Part shown: positions 31,805 through 41,113 of the stretch, one piece after another
How positions within the stretch are numbered: position 1 is the stretch's first letter
Layout of the letters: every line of letters starts with the position of its first letter
Origin: PGYR01 sp041595255
GTDB lineage: Bacteria > Bacteroidota > Ignavibacteria > Kapaibacteriales > UBA2268
Reading direction: 5' to 3'
Assembly: GCA_041595255.1 (NCBI GenBank)
Contig: JBFHKR010000001.1
Coordinates: forward strand, 1 to 64,000
Length of the DNA: 64,000 nt
Notes under the pieces: generated by a model
Told to the model about the DNA's origin: nothing
Database searches by the model: none
Seen by the model: the letters and a program-made list of their open reading frames with translations, nothing else
Program-made: the position numbers and the translations under genes

Positions 31805-34189
31805 TTATAGTAATTCTAAAACTGTAACACCTTCTCCACCTTCAGCTAAGGTACCATTTCTGAATGATTTAATAGATGTTTGCATTTTCAAATATTCATG
31901 TATTGCTTGTCTTAGTGCTCCTGTACCTTTACCATGTAAAATTGTTAGAAATGGCAGTCCAGCGATTACGGCATCATTTAGAAAGCTATCAACTATTGCT
32001 AATGCCTCATTAACTCTTTCTCCCCTTACATCTACCCGTGTTTCTGCACCCATCTTAAAAAATTTACTCGAGTCATTATTAGCATTATTAATTTCTTTTT
32101 TTACTTTTCCACTTACTATTACTAATTTATTTAGCTCTGTCCTAAATTTTAATCCATTGAATTCTACAACCGCATGTTTTTCATCTTCTACTAATTCTAT
32201 AACAATACCAGGAGTATCATAAGTATCAATTCTAACTATGTCTCCTTTCTCTATTTTACCTTCTGATTTTATGCTTTTTTCTTCTTTTTTATGAGGTTGT
32301 GATAGCTTTTGTTTTAATTCTTCTTTCTTTATCTCAAACTCTTTTTTTACTTCACCTAGCTTTCTTTTACCTTCTTGTATTTCTCTAATCGTATTTTCTA
32401 CTAACTTATTAGCCTCAATTAATATTATATTTGCTTCTTGTTGGGCTTTTAGTTTATAATCAGATTTATTCTTTCTTACTTCTTCAACTAATTTTTCATA
32501 TTCATTTTGTTTAGATTCGGCTTTTCTTAAACTATTCTCAGCTTCTAGTTTCATCTTCTCAGCTTGTTTTCTATAATTAACAATTTCAGATATACTTCTG
32601 TCAATTTCAGAATCTTTAGTATCTAAGTAACTTTCTGCTCTTGTAAGTATTAATTTTGATAACCCTATACTTTCTGCTAAGTTGAAAGCATAACTATTAC
32701 CTGGGACACCTGCTAAAAAGTTATAAGTAGGTTTTAGATTTTCTTCATCAAACTCAAGTGAAGCATTTTCAATATTTTCTTTGTTCAAAGCATAAGTTTT
32801 AAGTGAAGATTGGTGTGTAGTAACTATGAACTTAAGATTGTAGTTAAGAGTTGTATCCAATATACCAGAAGCCAATGCTGAACCTTCTTTGGGATCTGTA
32901 CCCGAACATATCTCATCTACTAGCATTAGGGCATCAGGATCAGCAACGTCAAGAATATCTTTGATCCTCTTCATCTGTGAAGAAAATGTACTTAAATCCA
33001 TTTCGATAGATTGGTGATCTCCGATGGAAGTAAATATATCTCGCAATCCAGTTTTGCAGAAGCCAAATGTGTAAATTCCAGACATAGCCATTAATAAATT
33101 GAGACCAATATTTTTCAAAGCAACGGTTTTTCCTCCGGCATTTGGTCCTGAAATCAGGTGGCCTTGTTTTATAGAGTCGAAACTAATAGATAATGGCATT
33201 ACTTGCTTTTTATTTTTATTCTTCAAAAGTAATGGATGATAAATATTTTTTAATTCTATTTCATTACTTTCAACTATTATAGGTTTCATACCATCATATT
33301 TACGAGCATACTTTGCTTTGGCATTTATCAGATCTAATCTAGTTATTACTTCATTAGTTTCAATTAGAATTTCTGATTCTTGTCCGATTTCTTGAGTTAT
33401 TTCACTTAAAATTCGAAATATTTCCTTCTTTTCTTCATTTCTAAGTATCGAAAGACTATTGTTCATGTCAATGATTTCAGATGGTTCTAAAAATACTGTA
33501 CTTCCAGTATTTGATAAACCATGAATAATTCCTGGAATTTGGTTTTTAAACTCTGTTTTAACAGGAATTACAAATCTTTCTTCTCTTAAAGTATAAAAAT
33601 CATCTTGAAGCAAATCGTCTTGAAAGGTCTTTTTAAGAATTGATTGCAGTTTATTTCTTAATCTATCGGAAGTTGAAAGAATATTCCTTCTTATAGATTG
33701 CAATTGTTTTGATGCAGTATCTTTGATTTCACCATTGTCACTAATAGCATCATCAATGTGTTTTTCGATGAATTGGTTATAGTGTATTAGTTCTTTTAAG
33801 CTACTTAGACTTACTAAAGACTCACTTTTGATTAAAATATAATTATAAACTAATCTAAATACTCTAAGGTTATCTTTTATCCTCAATAATTCAAACTCAT
33901 CTAAAATAGCATTACTGATTTGTGCCTTTTTTAAAGAGGAATCTATTTCTCTTAGTCCTGATAAAGGTAATTCTTCTCCATTCTGGAATATATTAATGAC
34001 ATCTTCAGTCAAATCTAATTCATTCTTTAAATCTTGTAAATTACTAAATGGCTTTATGTTAAGCGTCAGATTCGAAGCTTTTTTTGAATTACAAAGCTTT
34101 GAAATTTCTTCTAATACCGTACCGAACTCAAGTTCTTTTTCTGTCTCTATTAAAAGTCTGTTTCTTAAAAGGTCTAACTCTTTACTCAT
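31805..34189 (-). CDS. mutS2: DNA mismatch repair-like protein MutS2
   Basis: MutS2 is a MutS homologue lacking the mismatch-recognition domain. It acts on branched DNA in suppressing recombination and, in some bacteria, rescues collided ribosomes (RqcU). The 794-residue protein has a core of helical clamp domains, Walker A GPNAGGKTVALKN, Walker B LMLVDEICSGTDP, a long coiled coil (~500-620), a KOW-like barrel (GDIVRIDTYDTPGIVIEL) and a C-terminal Smr endonuclease domain (VDVRGERVNEAL, ILHGKGTGALRQAI). Its start shares one base with the yqeY stop (TAATG), showing coupled translation. Confidence 0.95.
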   Translation of the reverse strand: MSKELDLLRNRLLIETEKELEFGTVLEEISKLCNSKKASNLTLNIKPFSNLQDLKNELDLTEDVINIFQNGEELPLSGLREIDSSLKKAQISNAILDEFELLRIKDNLRVFRLVYNYILIKSESLVSLSSLKELIHYNQFIEKHIDDAISDNGEIKDTASKQLQSIRRNILSTSDRLRNKLQSILKKTFQDDLLQDDFYTLREERFVIPVKTEFKNQIPGIIHGLSNTGSTVFLEPSEIIDMNNSLSILRNEEKKEIFRILSEITQEIGQESEILIETNEVITRLDLINAKAKYARKYDGMKPIIVESNEIELKNIYHPLLLKNKNKKQVMPLSISFDSIKQGHLISGPNAGGKTVALKNIGLNLLMAMSGIYTFGFCKTGLRDIFTSIGDHQSIEMDLSTFSSQMKRIKDILDVADPDALMLVDEICSGTDPKEGSALASGILDTTLNYNLKFIVTTHQSSLKTYALNKENIENASLEFDEENLKPTYNFLAGVPGNSYAFNLAESIGLSKLILTRAESYLDTKDSEIDRSISEIVNYRKQAEKMKLEAENSLRKAESKQNEYEKLVEEVRKNKSDYKLKAQQEANIILIEANKLVENTIREIQEGKRKLGEVKKEFEIKKEELKQKLSQPHKKEEKSIKSEGKIEKGDIVRIDTYDTPGIVIELVEDEKHAVVEFNGLKFRTELNKLVIVSGKVKKEINNANNDSSKFFKMGAETRVDVRGERVNEALAIVDSFLNDAVIAGLPFLTILHGKGTGALRQAIHEYLKMQTSIKSFRNGTLAEGGEGVTVLELL

Positions 34190-34641
34190 TAACTATTACT
34201 CAATAATTTTCTTACAATCTGTTGAACCATATTTCCATCTGCTTTGCCACTGACTTCTTGCATAGTTGCACCCATGACTTTACCCATGTCTGATATTTCT
34301 TTAGCATCAATTTTTTTAATTATGGATACAATCAAATTATTTAATTCTTCTTCTGTTAATTGGGCTGGCATAAATTCTTGAATTATTTCTAATTCCAACT
34401 TTTCTTTTTCTGCAAGCTCTGTTCTTCCAGCTTGCAAATACATAGAAATTGAATCCTTTCTATTTTTAGCCGCTTTATTAAGCATTTTAGTAACTTCATC
34501 ATCATTTAATACTTTACCACTTCCGCTTTTCTGAAATTCTAAAATCATAGATTTAAGAGAACGCAATGTTTCTAATCTAAGTTTTTGTCCTTCTTTAAGG
34601 GCTCTATTCATTTCTGATGTTATTTTCTCTTCGAAATTCAT
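34189..34641 (-). CDS. GatB/YqeY domain protein
   Basis: A 150-residue helical protein of the YqeY family, related to the C-terminal tRNA-binding tail of GatB. Conserved blocks are LRSLKSMILEFQKSG, KNRKDSISMYLQAGRTELAEKE and MGKVMGATMQEVSGKADGNMVQ. The function of free-standing YqeY proteins is not well established; a tRNA or amidotransferase role is inferred from homology. It precedes mutS2 with one shared base, an unusual partnership. The ATG at 34641 fits the family start (MNFEEKITSEMNRALKEG). Confidence 0.93.
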   Translation of the reverse strand: MNFEEKITSEMNRALKEGQKLRLETLRSLKSMILEFQKSGSGKVLNDDEVTKMLNKAAKNRKDSISMYLQAGRTELAEKEKLELEIIQEFMPAQLTEEELNNLIVSIIKKIDAKEISDMGKVMGATMQEVSGKADGNMVQQIVRKLLSNS

Positions 34642-34810
34642 CTCTCACTCCATTTCTTATATCATTTTCAGCATTTTATTAATGCTTATTTATTAAAATA
34701 GTATATTGTTTATTAGTTTTGGTAAACTTTTAAATAATAATATACGAGTAATTCTATTCATTATTTATAACGAATGAACTACTCTTATCAATAACAACTT
34801 TGAGAATAAT

Positions 34811-37060
34811 ATGTTAACTAAAATAATTAAGTCTGACTATTTTTTAGCTGTTCTGATATCGCTTATTACAACTTCCGTTTTCTTTTGGGCGAATATTGTT
34901 GGAGACGCTTTTTTTTGGGAAGATATTGTTGAATATGTTTATCCTTTTCAAAACTTTGCTGCTACATCAGAAGGAATTCCTTTTTGGAACCCTTATACTT
35001 TTAGTGGGATGCCATTCTTTGCTGATATTCAAACGGGTTTTTACTACCCCCTAAATAGATTACTTGATTTATTCGTTTCAAATGATAGATTACCATTTGC
35101 AGCATTGCAACTAGTTATTATTCTACATTTCGCACTATCACAATTTAATACTTTTTATTTATCACGAAAGCTTGGTATTTCTAAATATGGTAGTGTGTTA
35201 GCTGGTATAGGGTATAGTTTTTCAATGTTGATGATTTGTCATACTATACACCCTATGATTATCTACCAGTTAGCTTGGTTGCCTTTAGTTATAGGTGTTT
35301 TATATTTTGCTTTTGATAAAGGGAAAATATATTTAGGTGTTTTAAGTGGACTTATTTTAGGTTTATCAATTTTAGCTGGACACCCTCAGACTATTTTATA
35401 CGAATTTATTTTTATTGGTCTATTCGCAATTGGTTTTCTAGTGAAATCATTCAAAACGAAAGAACTTAATACTACTAAATTAATTGTATCTACTATTCTG
35501 ACTTTTATAATTGCGTATGGATTATTCACAGTACAGTTATTACCAGCTCAAGAACTTGCAGAATTGTCGCAAAGAGCTGAGATAAACTATGAAAAAGCTA
35601 CTGAAGGATCGTTGCATTTCAAACAAGCATTAACAACAGTTGTACCAAATCTATTTGGTACGGTTAGTGGGGATGATTTAAGAAGTGCCTCTTTCTATTT
35701 ACCTTTTGAAGGAGTACAAGGTATTCATTACTATTGGGAAACCAGTTTTTATTTTGGAGCATTAATATTTGCTCTTGGACTATTTTCAGTTATAGTAGGC
35801 TACAAGGACATCAAAATAATTATATTTGCTTTAATTTCTATTTTTGGTTTTTTATTCTCTTTAGGCTCGAATTCCTTTTTCTTTGATATATTTTATAATC
35901 TTCCATACATAAATACATTTCGTATGCCAGCAAGGATGATGTTTTTTGTCACATTGAGTTTTAGTTTATTGGCGGGTATAGGTTTTGATATACTTCTAGA
36001 TAAATCTAAAAAATATACTAAAGAGTTAGTTTTCGCATTCGCTATTCCTATTATTATGTCAATATTAGTAATGACAGGCTCATTTTATGACGGTTTTAAT
36101 ACTCCTGAACTACTTAGAGATGGAATAAATTCGAGAGCGTTAGGTACTATTACAATTCTAATATTAGGTTTAGGCATTGCATATTTTACTTCAAATAAGT
36201 TTCTTAAAGCCGCAATATCAGGTCCTCTTCTAATTTTCATATTATTTTTTGATCTATTTTCAGTTGGAGGTGGTTTTAATAGCAACCCACAGAATCCAAT
36301 AGAAGACCAGATACCAAATGGTTATAGGATGCCTCAAGAGTTTAAAAAGGCATTTGTACCCAGTCTACCCGAAGATATATTTAGAGTCAATATGAGACTT
36401 TATCAACCAGTGAGATATATGGCAATGAAGCGTAATCAAGGAATGGTTGATAAAATAATGCTGATTGAAGGTTACAATCCATTGTTACTTCAAAGAGTAA
36501 ATCCACCTATGCCTAATATTGATTTAAATATGGATATACTTAATGTACGATATTCAGTCGGTATAGATAGGAATTTAAATGCTCCTAGATTCTACGAAAA
36601 TATTGATAGATTTGGAAATGCATGGTTCGTAAATAAAGTTATAGTCACTGACTCTTCCAATATAAAAAGTATAATGGAATCCGGTGAATATGATTTAAAG
36701 AAAACTGCACTTTTCGAGAAGAAAATTGATTTTGAATCAATAGAAGAAGAGCCATTATCAGAAATCAAGTGTATTAGTTATGAAAATAATCGATTGGAGT
36801 ACAAAATCAGCAATTCTACTGATGGATTATTAATTCTAAGTGAGATATATTACCCATCATGGAAAGCTAAAGTCAACAAAAAAGATTCAGAAGTACATTT
36901 GGTTAATTATTGCTTTAGAGCAATTAAGTTGAAGAAAGGAGAAAATCATGTTGTTGTTGAATATGATTCTGATACTTACAATACTGGATTTATTATTTCT
37001 TTAATTACTCTTTTTCTTTCCTTAGTTTCAATAATTATTCTAAGAAAATATGAGATATAG
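34811..37060 (+). CDS. YfhO-like multi-pass membrane protein
   Basis: A 749-residue integral membrane protein with about twelve helices and a large C-terminal soluble domain (~510-730) followed by a last helix. The extracytoplasmic loop after helix 1, with FWEDIVEYVYPFQNF and PFWNPYTFSGMPFFADI, is characteristic of YfhO-family proteins, which share the GT-C glycosyltransferase fold and are thought to use lipid-linked sugars. The acidic DxxE-type residues early in the loop fit that fold. The substrate is unknown. The downstream TPR-kinase gene starts inside its last codons. Confidence 0.85.
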   Translation: MLTKIIKSDYFLAVLISLITTSVFFWANIVGDAFFWEDIVEYVYPFQNFAATSEGIPFWNPYTFSGMPFFADIQTGFYYPLNRLLDLFVSNDRLPFAALQLVIILHFALSQFNTFYLSRKLGISKYGSVLAGIGYSFSMLMICHTIHPMIIYQLAWLPLVIGVLYFAFDKGKIYLGVLSGLILGLSILAGHPQTILYEFIFIGLFAIGFLVKSFKTKELNTTKLIVSTILTFIIAYGLFTVQLLPAQELAELSQRAEINYEKATEGSLHFKQALTTVVPNLFGTVSGDDLRSASFYLPFEGVQGIHYYWETSFYFGALIFALGLFSVIVGYKDIKIIIFALISIFGFLFSLGSNSFFFDIFYNLPYINTFRMPARMMFFVTLSFSLLAGIGFDILLDKSKKYTKELVFAFAIPIIMSILVMTGSFYDGFNTPELLRDGINSRALGTITILILGLGIAYFTSNKFLKAAISGPLLIFILFFDLFSVGGGFNSNPQNPIEDQIPNGYRMPQEFKKAFVPSLPEDIFRVNMRLYQPVRYMAMKRNQGMVDKIMLIEGYNPLLLQRVNPPMPNIDLNMDILNVRYSVGIDRNLNAPRFYENIDRFGNAWFVNKVIVTDSSNIKSIMESGEYDLKKTALFEKKIDFESIEEEPLSEIKCISYENNRLEYKISNSTDGLLILSEIYYPSWKAKVNKKDSEVHLVNYCFRAIKLKKGENHVVVEYDSDTYNTGFIISLITLFLSLVSIIILRKYEI

Positions 37061-38945
37061 TATTATTATATTAATTATCCTTTTATCATTACATAATTTG
37101 AATGCTGATGAAGCAACTGATAAACTGGAGAAATTATATAAACAAGAAAATTTATCCAAAGAAAAAAAGGTAGAGTTATTATTCAGGCTTTTAGTCGAGT
37201 ATAGAAATGTACTTCCTATGAAAGGCATTGATTATGCAAAAATAGGACTTGATATAATAGATAAAGACCCCAAATTAGATAGTTTATATAGATTTAAATT
37301 TATAAATGGAATTGGTGATTCATTTCGGTACATAAGTAGAAATGAAGAAGCTATTGATTTTTATTTCAAAGCTTTAAGAATAGCTGAAAAATCAAAAAAA
37401 GAAAGAGATAGAGCTATAGCACTAAACAATATAGGTCTTATATATAACAATATAAAAGACTATAAACTTGCCTTAGACTATATCAAACAATCTTTCCGTA
37501 TATTTAAACAATACAATGAAAAGCCATTAATTATTCAGTCTTATAACAATTTAGCTTCTATATATTGGAATGATAAACAAATAGATAGTGCACTTAAATA
37601 CTATAATCTGGCTTTTGAGGTAAGTAAAGAAATTAATGATTTGGTTGGACTCTTGCATAGTTACAATAATTTAGGTGTTGTATATCTAGGTAAAGGTGAT
37701 AATTATACAGCTTTAGAGTTTTTCTATAGATCACTAGAAATAAGTCAAGATCTAAAAGATAGAAAAGGTGAAGCTGAAACTTTGAATAATTTAGGACAAG
37801 TATTTATTAGTCTTGAAAAATATAATACTGCGGCTTCAAATATCGAAGATGCTTTATCAATAGCTCAAGAATTAAATGCCAAAGCAATTATTGCGGATAG
37901 TTATTTTTATCTTTCTAAGTTATATGAAAATACTTCTGATTATAAAGCAGCATTAAGTTATAGTAAGCTTTTTAACTCCACTAAAGATAGTATATACAAT
38001 GTAGAACAAAATAGAAGAATCCAAAAGCTACATGAAGAATATATGCTACAAAAGAAAGATACAGAAATCCAAATACTTAAGAAAGATAAAGAGTTAACTC
38101 AGGTTCTGATTATTGGAGCTGTATCATTAACTATTTTGTTGATATTTATAGCTATACTTCTTTTTTCTAAATATAGATCCAAGCGAAAGACGAATCAAAT
38201 ACTTACTGAGTTAAACAAACAATTAAATGACAGCAATAGTCAACTGCATGAGATAAATTTAACTAAAGATAAAATCTTCACAATAATAGCTCATGATTTG
38301 AAAAACCCTTTAAGTGGTTTCAAAAACATAACTTCTGTTTTAGTTGATTATTATAATGATATGAGCCAAGAAGAAATTAAAGATTCTCTTGCTACAATCA
38401 AAGATGCCTCAAATAACCTAATGTTATTGTTAGAAAATCTATTAACCTGGGCTAAATTACAGAAAAATGAGATTGAGATTTATCCAGAGAAGTTTGCTAT
38501 TAATTATTTAGTTAAAAAATATATAGATCATTATACACCTAAAGCTAAAAGCAAAAATATTGATATTGTTTATAACAATGGACAAGAAGTATATGCTTAT
38601 GGGGACCCAAATTTATTATCCATAGTAATTAAAAACTTGGTTTCAAATGCAATAAAGTATTCGAAAGTAGATAGTAAAGTTGTTATAGATGTTCAAAATA
38701 TAGATTCAAAGGCAAATTTTACAATATCTGATAAAGGAATTGGAATTGATAAAGTTATGCTACAAGATATATTTGAAATAGGGAATGGTAAAGATTCTCG
38801 GTTTGGTACGGAAGGGGAGAGGGGGACTGGTATTGGTCTTATCTTAAGCAAGTCTTTCATCGAGATGAATGAAGGGGAAATATGGATTGAATCACAAGAA
38901 GGAGAAGGGACTACTGTTTCTTTTAGCATACCAGCCAAACATTGA
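37050..38945 (+). CDS. TPR-repeat histidine kinase
   Basis: This 631-residue sensor has a signal peptide (MRYSIIILIILLSLHNLNA), about six TPR repeats in the periplasm (for example AIALNNIGLIYNNIKDYKLAL, HSYNNLGVVYLGKGDNYTALEF), a coiled coil, a membrane helix (~350-372) and a cytosolic kinase core with phosphoacceptor His415 (HDLKNPLSGFKN), N-box NLVSNAIKYS and G-boxes DKGIGID and GTGIGL. It has no receiver. The ATG overlaps the YfhO-like gene by 11 bases, suggesting that the kinase and the membrane enzyme are made together. It is closely similar in its kinase core to the REC-kinase at 12394. Confidence 0.92.
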   Translation: MRYSIIILIILLSLHNLNADEATDKLEKLYKQENLSKEKKVELLFRLLVEYRNVLPMKGIDYAKIGLDIIDKDPKLDSLYRFKFINGIGDSFRYISRNEEAIDFYFKALRIAEKSKKERDRAIALNNIGLIYNNIKDYKLALDYIKQSFRIFKQYNEKPLIIQSYNNLASIYWNDKQIDSALKYYNLAFEVSKEINDLVGLLHSYNNLGVVYLGKGDNYTALEFFYRSLEISQDLKDRKGEAETLNNLGQVFISLEKYNTAASNIEDALSIAQELNAKAIIADSYFYLSKLYENTSDYKAALSYSKLFNSTKDSIYNVEQNRRIQKLHEEYMLQKKDTEIQILKKDKELTQVLIIGAVSLTILLIFIAILLFSKYRSKRKTNQILTELNKQLNDSNSQLHEINLTKDKIFTIIAHDLKNPLSGFKNITSVLVDYYNDMSQEEIKDSLATIKDASNNLMLLLENLLTWAKLQKNEIEIYPEKFAINYLVKKYIDHYTPKAKSKNIDIVYNNGQEVYAYGDPNLLSIVIKNLVSNAIKYSKVDSKVVIDVQNIDSKANFTISDKGIGIDKVMLQDIFEIGNGKDSRFGTEGERGTGIGLILSKSFIEMNEGEIWIESQEGEGTTVSFSIPAKH

Positions 38946-38962
38946 AAAAAAAAGCACAAACT

Positions 38963-38990
38963 AAAAAAGCCGGTCAAGCCGGCTTTTTTT
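38963..38990. terminator. Bidirectional terminator between TPR kinase and rpsP
   Basis: A GCCGG-CCGGC stem with a 5-base loop, extended by an A6 run on the left and a T7 run on the right, can terminate both convergent genes. The GC-rich stem stands out from its surroundings. Confidence 0.9.
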
Positions 38991-39016
38991 ATTTTTGGCA
39001 ATTAATATGCTAAATA

Positions 39017-39466
39017 TTATTCAGCAGTATCAGTTGATTCTTCAGTAGATGCTGCTTCAGGAGCAGACTCAACAACTTCAATAACTTCTTCAACAGCTGG
39101 TTTTGCTTTTTTAGCTTTTCTAGCTTTTTTCAATCTATCGTGTCTAGCTAGTGCATTTTCTTTATGTTTAGTTACTTGTTCAGAAATCTGATCTTCATCT
39201 AAACCTTTGAAAAGTAATGCTCTCTTAAGCAAAACACCTTCGTGACTAAATATATTTTTAACAGTTAAAGTAGGTTGCGCACCTTCATTTAACCAATAAA
39301 TAGCCCTATTATCATCCAATTTAACAGTGTTTGGACTTGTATTTGGATCATAATATCCAAGTCTTTCGATGTATGCACCATCTCTTTTTCTTCTGCTATC
39401 AACAGCTACAACATCATATACGGGGTAACCTTTACGCCCTTTTCTTCTTAGTCTTAATTTTACCAT
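39017..39466 (-). CDS. rpsP: 30S ribosomal protein S16 with acidic C-terminal extension
   Basis: S16 is a 30S assembly protein. The first ~85 residues carry the conserved start MVKLRLRRKGRKGYPVYDVV, DGAYIERLGYYDPN and AQPTLTVKNIFSHEG. The protein is 149 residues long, against ~80-90 in E. coli; the extra tail starts with a basic helix (KARKAKKAKPA) and ends in an acidic, Ala/Glu/Ser-rich region (about the last 35 residues). Long S16 tails are common in Bacteroidota. It follows ffh by 44 bases, but its usual partners rimM and trmD lie 23 kb away. Confidence 0.96.
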   Translation of the reverse strand: MVKLRLRRKGRKGYPVYDVVAVDSRRKRDGAYIERLGYYDPNTSPNTVKLDDNRAIYWLNEGAQPTLTVKNIFSHEGVLLKRALLFKGLDEDQISEQVTKHKENALARHDRLKKARKAKKAKPAVEEVIEVVESAPEAASTEESTDTAE

Positions 39467-39510
39467 TTTTGTAATATTACCTGATTATTTACTGCAATTT
39501 AATTTCAAAT

Positions 39511-40851
39511 TTATTTAATACCAAATTTTCCTAAACCTAAACCACCTAACATTCTAGATTTTTTACCCCTAGATATGTTTTTTAGCATCTTACCCATATC
39601 ATCAAATTGCTTTAAAAGTCGGTTGACATCTTGTACATTTGTCCCACTTCCCTTAGCAATACGCATTCTACGGGAACCATTTATAATTTTCGGATTGGTT
39701 CTTTCTTTCTTTGTCATTGATTGGATGATAGCTTCAACTTTTTTGAAAGCACCATCATCTATATTTACATTTCTAAGTTGTTTATCCATACCTGGTATCA
39801 TACCAAGCAAATCTTTTAAAGAACCCATCTTTTGGATAGCTCTTAATTGACTTAGGAAATCATCAAACGTAAATTCATTTTTTCTAATTTTTTCTTCCAA
39901 CTGCTCAGCTTCAGCTTTATCTATTTGTGCTTCAGCTTTTTCAACTAAAGTTAGTATGTCACCCATACCTAATATTCTAGAAGCTATTCTTTCTGGGTGA
40001 AATGGTTCTAAATCATCAACAGTTTCACCTACACCAACAAATTTAATTGGTTTTCCAACAACATGTAGAACTGATAAAGCAGCTCCACCTCTTGTATCAC
40101 CATCTAATTTAGTTAGTACTACACCCGTTAACTCTAGTTTATCATGAAATGCTTTTGCAGTAGTTACAGCATCTTGACCTATCATTGCGTCACAGACAAA
40201 CAAAGTTTCAATAGGATCTATAGCTTTACTAATGTTTTGGACTTCATCCATCATCTTTTCATCTACTGTCAAACGTCCAGCAGTATCGACGATAATTGTG
40301 TCTCTTCCAAACTTTCTAGCATACTCTAAGGCATTCTTAGCTATAGCGATAGGATCAGTACTACCTTCTTCTGTGAAAACAGGAATCTTTACTTGTTCAC
40401 CTAAAGTTTTCAACTGGTCGATAGCTGCAGGTCTATATACGTCACAAGCAACTAACAGTGGTTGACGTCCTTTCTTACGCAGATTTTTAGCAAGTTTACC
40501 ACAGAAAGTTGTTTTACCTGAACCTTGAAGTCCAGCAACTAATATAATTGTAGGTTTTCCTGATGCGATTCTAAGTTCAGATCGCTTATTTCCCATTAAT
40601 TCAACTAATTCATCGTTTACTATTTTTACTATTAGTTGATCTGGTCTTAAAGTTCCTTTTACTTCGCTTCCAATAGCTTTTTCTTTTACACTATCTACGA
40701 ATTTTTTAACGACATCAATATGAACATCTGCTTCTAGCAATGCTCTACGAATTTCACGAAGTGCCTCAGAAATATTATCTTCGGTTATCTTGTTTTGACC
40801 GCGAAATTTCTTTAATGTTAGTTCTAACTTTTCTTGTAAACTATCAAACAT
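39511..40851 (-). CDS. ffh: Signal recognition particle protein Ffh
   Basis: Ffh is the SRP54 GTPase that binds SRP RNA and signal peptides of nascent membrane proteins. The 446 residues show the N domain (about 1-85), the G domain with GLQGSGKTT, DVYRPAAIDQLK, DTAGRL and TKLDGDTRGGAAL, and the methionine-rich M domain (MGSLKDLLGMIPGM, SRRMRIAKGSGTNVQDVNRLLKQF) ending in GGLGLGKFGIK. All motifs are intact. It is the first gene of an ffh-rpsP operon with a well-placed promoter upstream. Confidence 0.97.
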   Translation of the reverse strand: MFDSLQEKLELTLKKFRGQNKITEDNISEALREIRRALLEADVHIDVVKKFVDSVKEKAIGSEVKGTLRPDQLIVKIVNDELVELMGNKRSELRIASGKPTIILVAGLQGSGKTTFCGKLAKNLRKKGRQPLLVACDVYRPAAIDQLKTLGEQVKIPVFTEEGSTDPIAIAKNALEYARKFGRDTIIVDTAGRLTVDEKMMDEVQNISKAIDPIETLFVCDAMIGQDAVTTAKAFHDKLELTGVVLTKLDGDTRGGAALSVLHVVGKPIKFVGVGETVDDLEPFHPERIASRILGMGDILTLVEKAEAQIDKAEAEQLEEKIRKNEFTFDDFLSQLRAIQKMGSLKDLLGMIPGMDKQLRNVNIDDGAFKKVEAIIQSMTKKERTNPKIINGSRRMRIAKGSGTNVQDVNRLLKQFDDMGKMLKNISRGKKSRMLGGLGLGKFGIK

Positions 40852-40883
40852 ACTTATTTCTATTTTTCGATTTTATAAGATTA

Positions 40884-40914
40884 CAAAAATAATATAACTT
40901 TGTGACTTGTGCAA
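40884..40914 (-). promoter_or_regulatory. Promoter of ffh-rpsP
   Basis: On the minus strand TTG (40912-40914, in the context CTTG) and TATTTTTG (40884-40891) are 20 bases apart, near-consensus for Bacteroidota. Transcription would start near 40877, about 26 bases before the ATG. Confidence 0.5.
40895..40902 (+). promoter_or_regulatory. Possible -7 element for the small membrane protein
   Basis: TAACTTTG matches TAnnTTTG and lies 49 bases upstream of the ATG at 40952. No TTTG is present at -33. It faces the ffh promoter in a divergent arrangement. Confidence 0.25.
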
Positions 40915-40951
40915 GATGTCATTTCACTGTTTTTTATGGATTTATTAAATT

Positions 40952-41113
40952 ATGACTATATTTTTGATTGGAATGATAACTTCAGTTGTACTATTAGTAC
41001 CGGCTTTGTATTTTTTTATAGAGAAAAAATATAAGTTAATGACCGTTGTTTTAATTGTTAACTTACTTGTTACTGCTACACTTATTTATATTTCGCAATT
41101 ATTTAGAAGTTAG
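40952..41113 (+). CDS. Small two-helix membrane protein
   Basis: A 53-codon frame begins with ATG (MTIFLIGMITSVVLLVPALYF), has a short charged turn (EKKYK) and a second hydrophobic stretch (VVLIVNLLVTATLIYIS), ending LFRS. The two apolar segments with a lysine-rich loop predict a hairpin in the membrane. A possible -7 element lies upstream. Its stop overlaps the end of dnaB, on the other strand, by 11 bases. I do not recognise a family; coding capacity is supported only by its composition and position in an otherwise empty gap. Confidence 0.5.
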   Translation: MTIFLIGMITSVVLLVPALYFFIEKKYKLMTVVLIVNLLVTATLIYISQLFRS

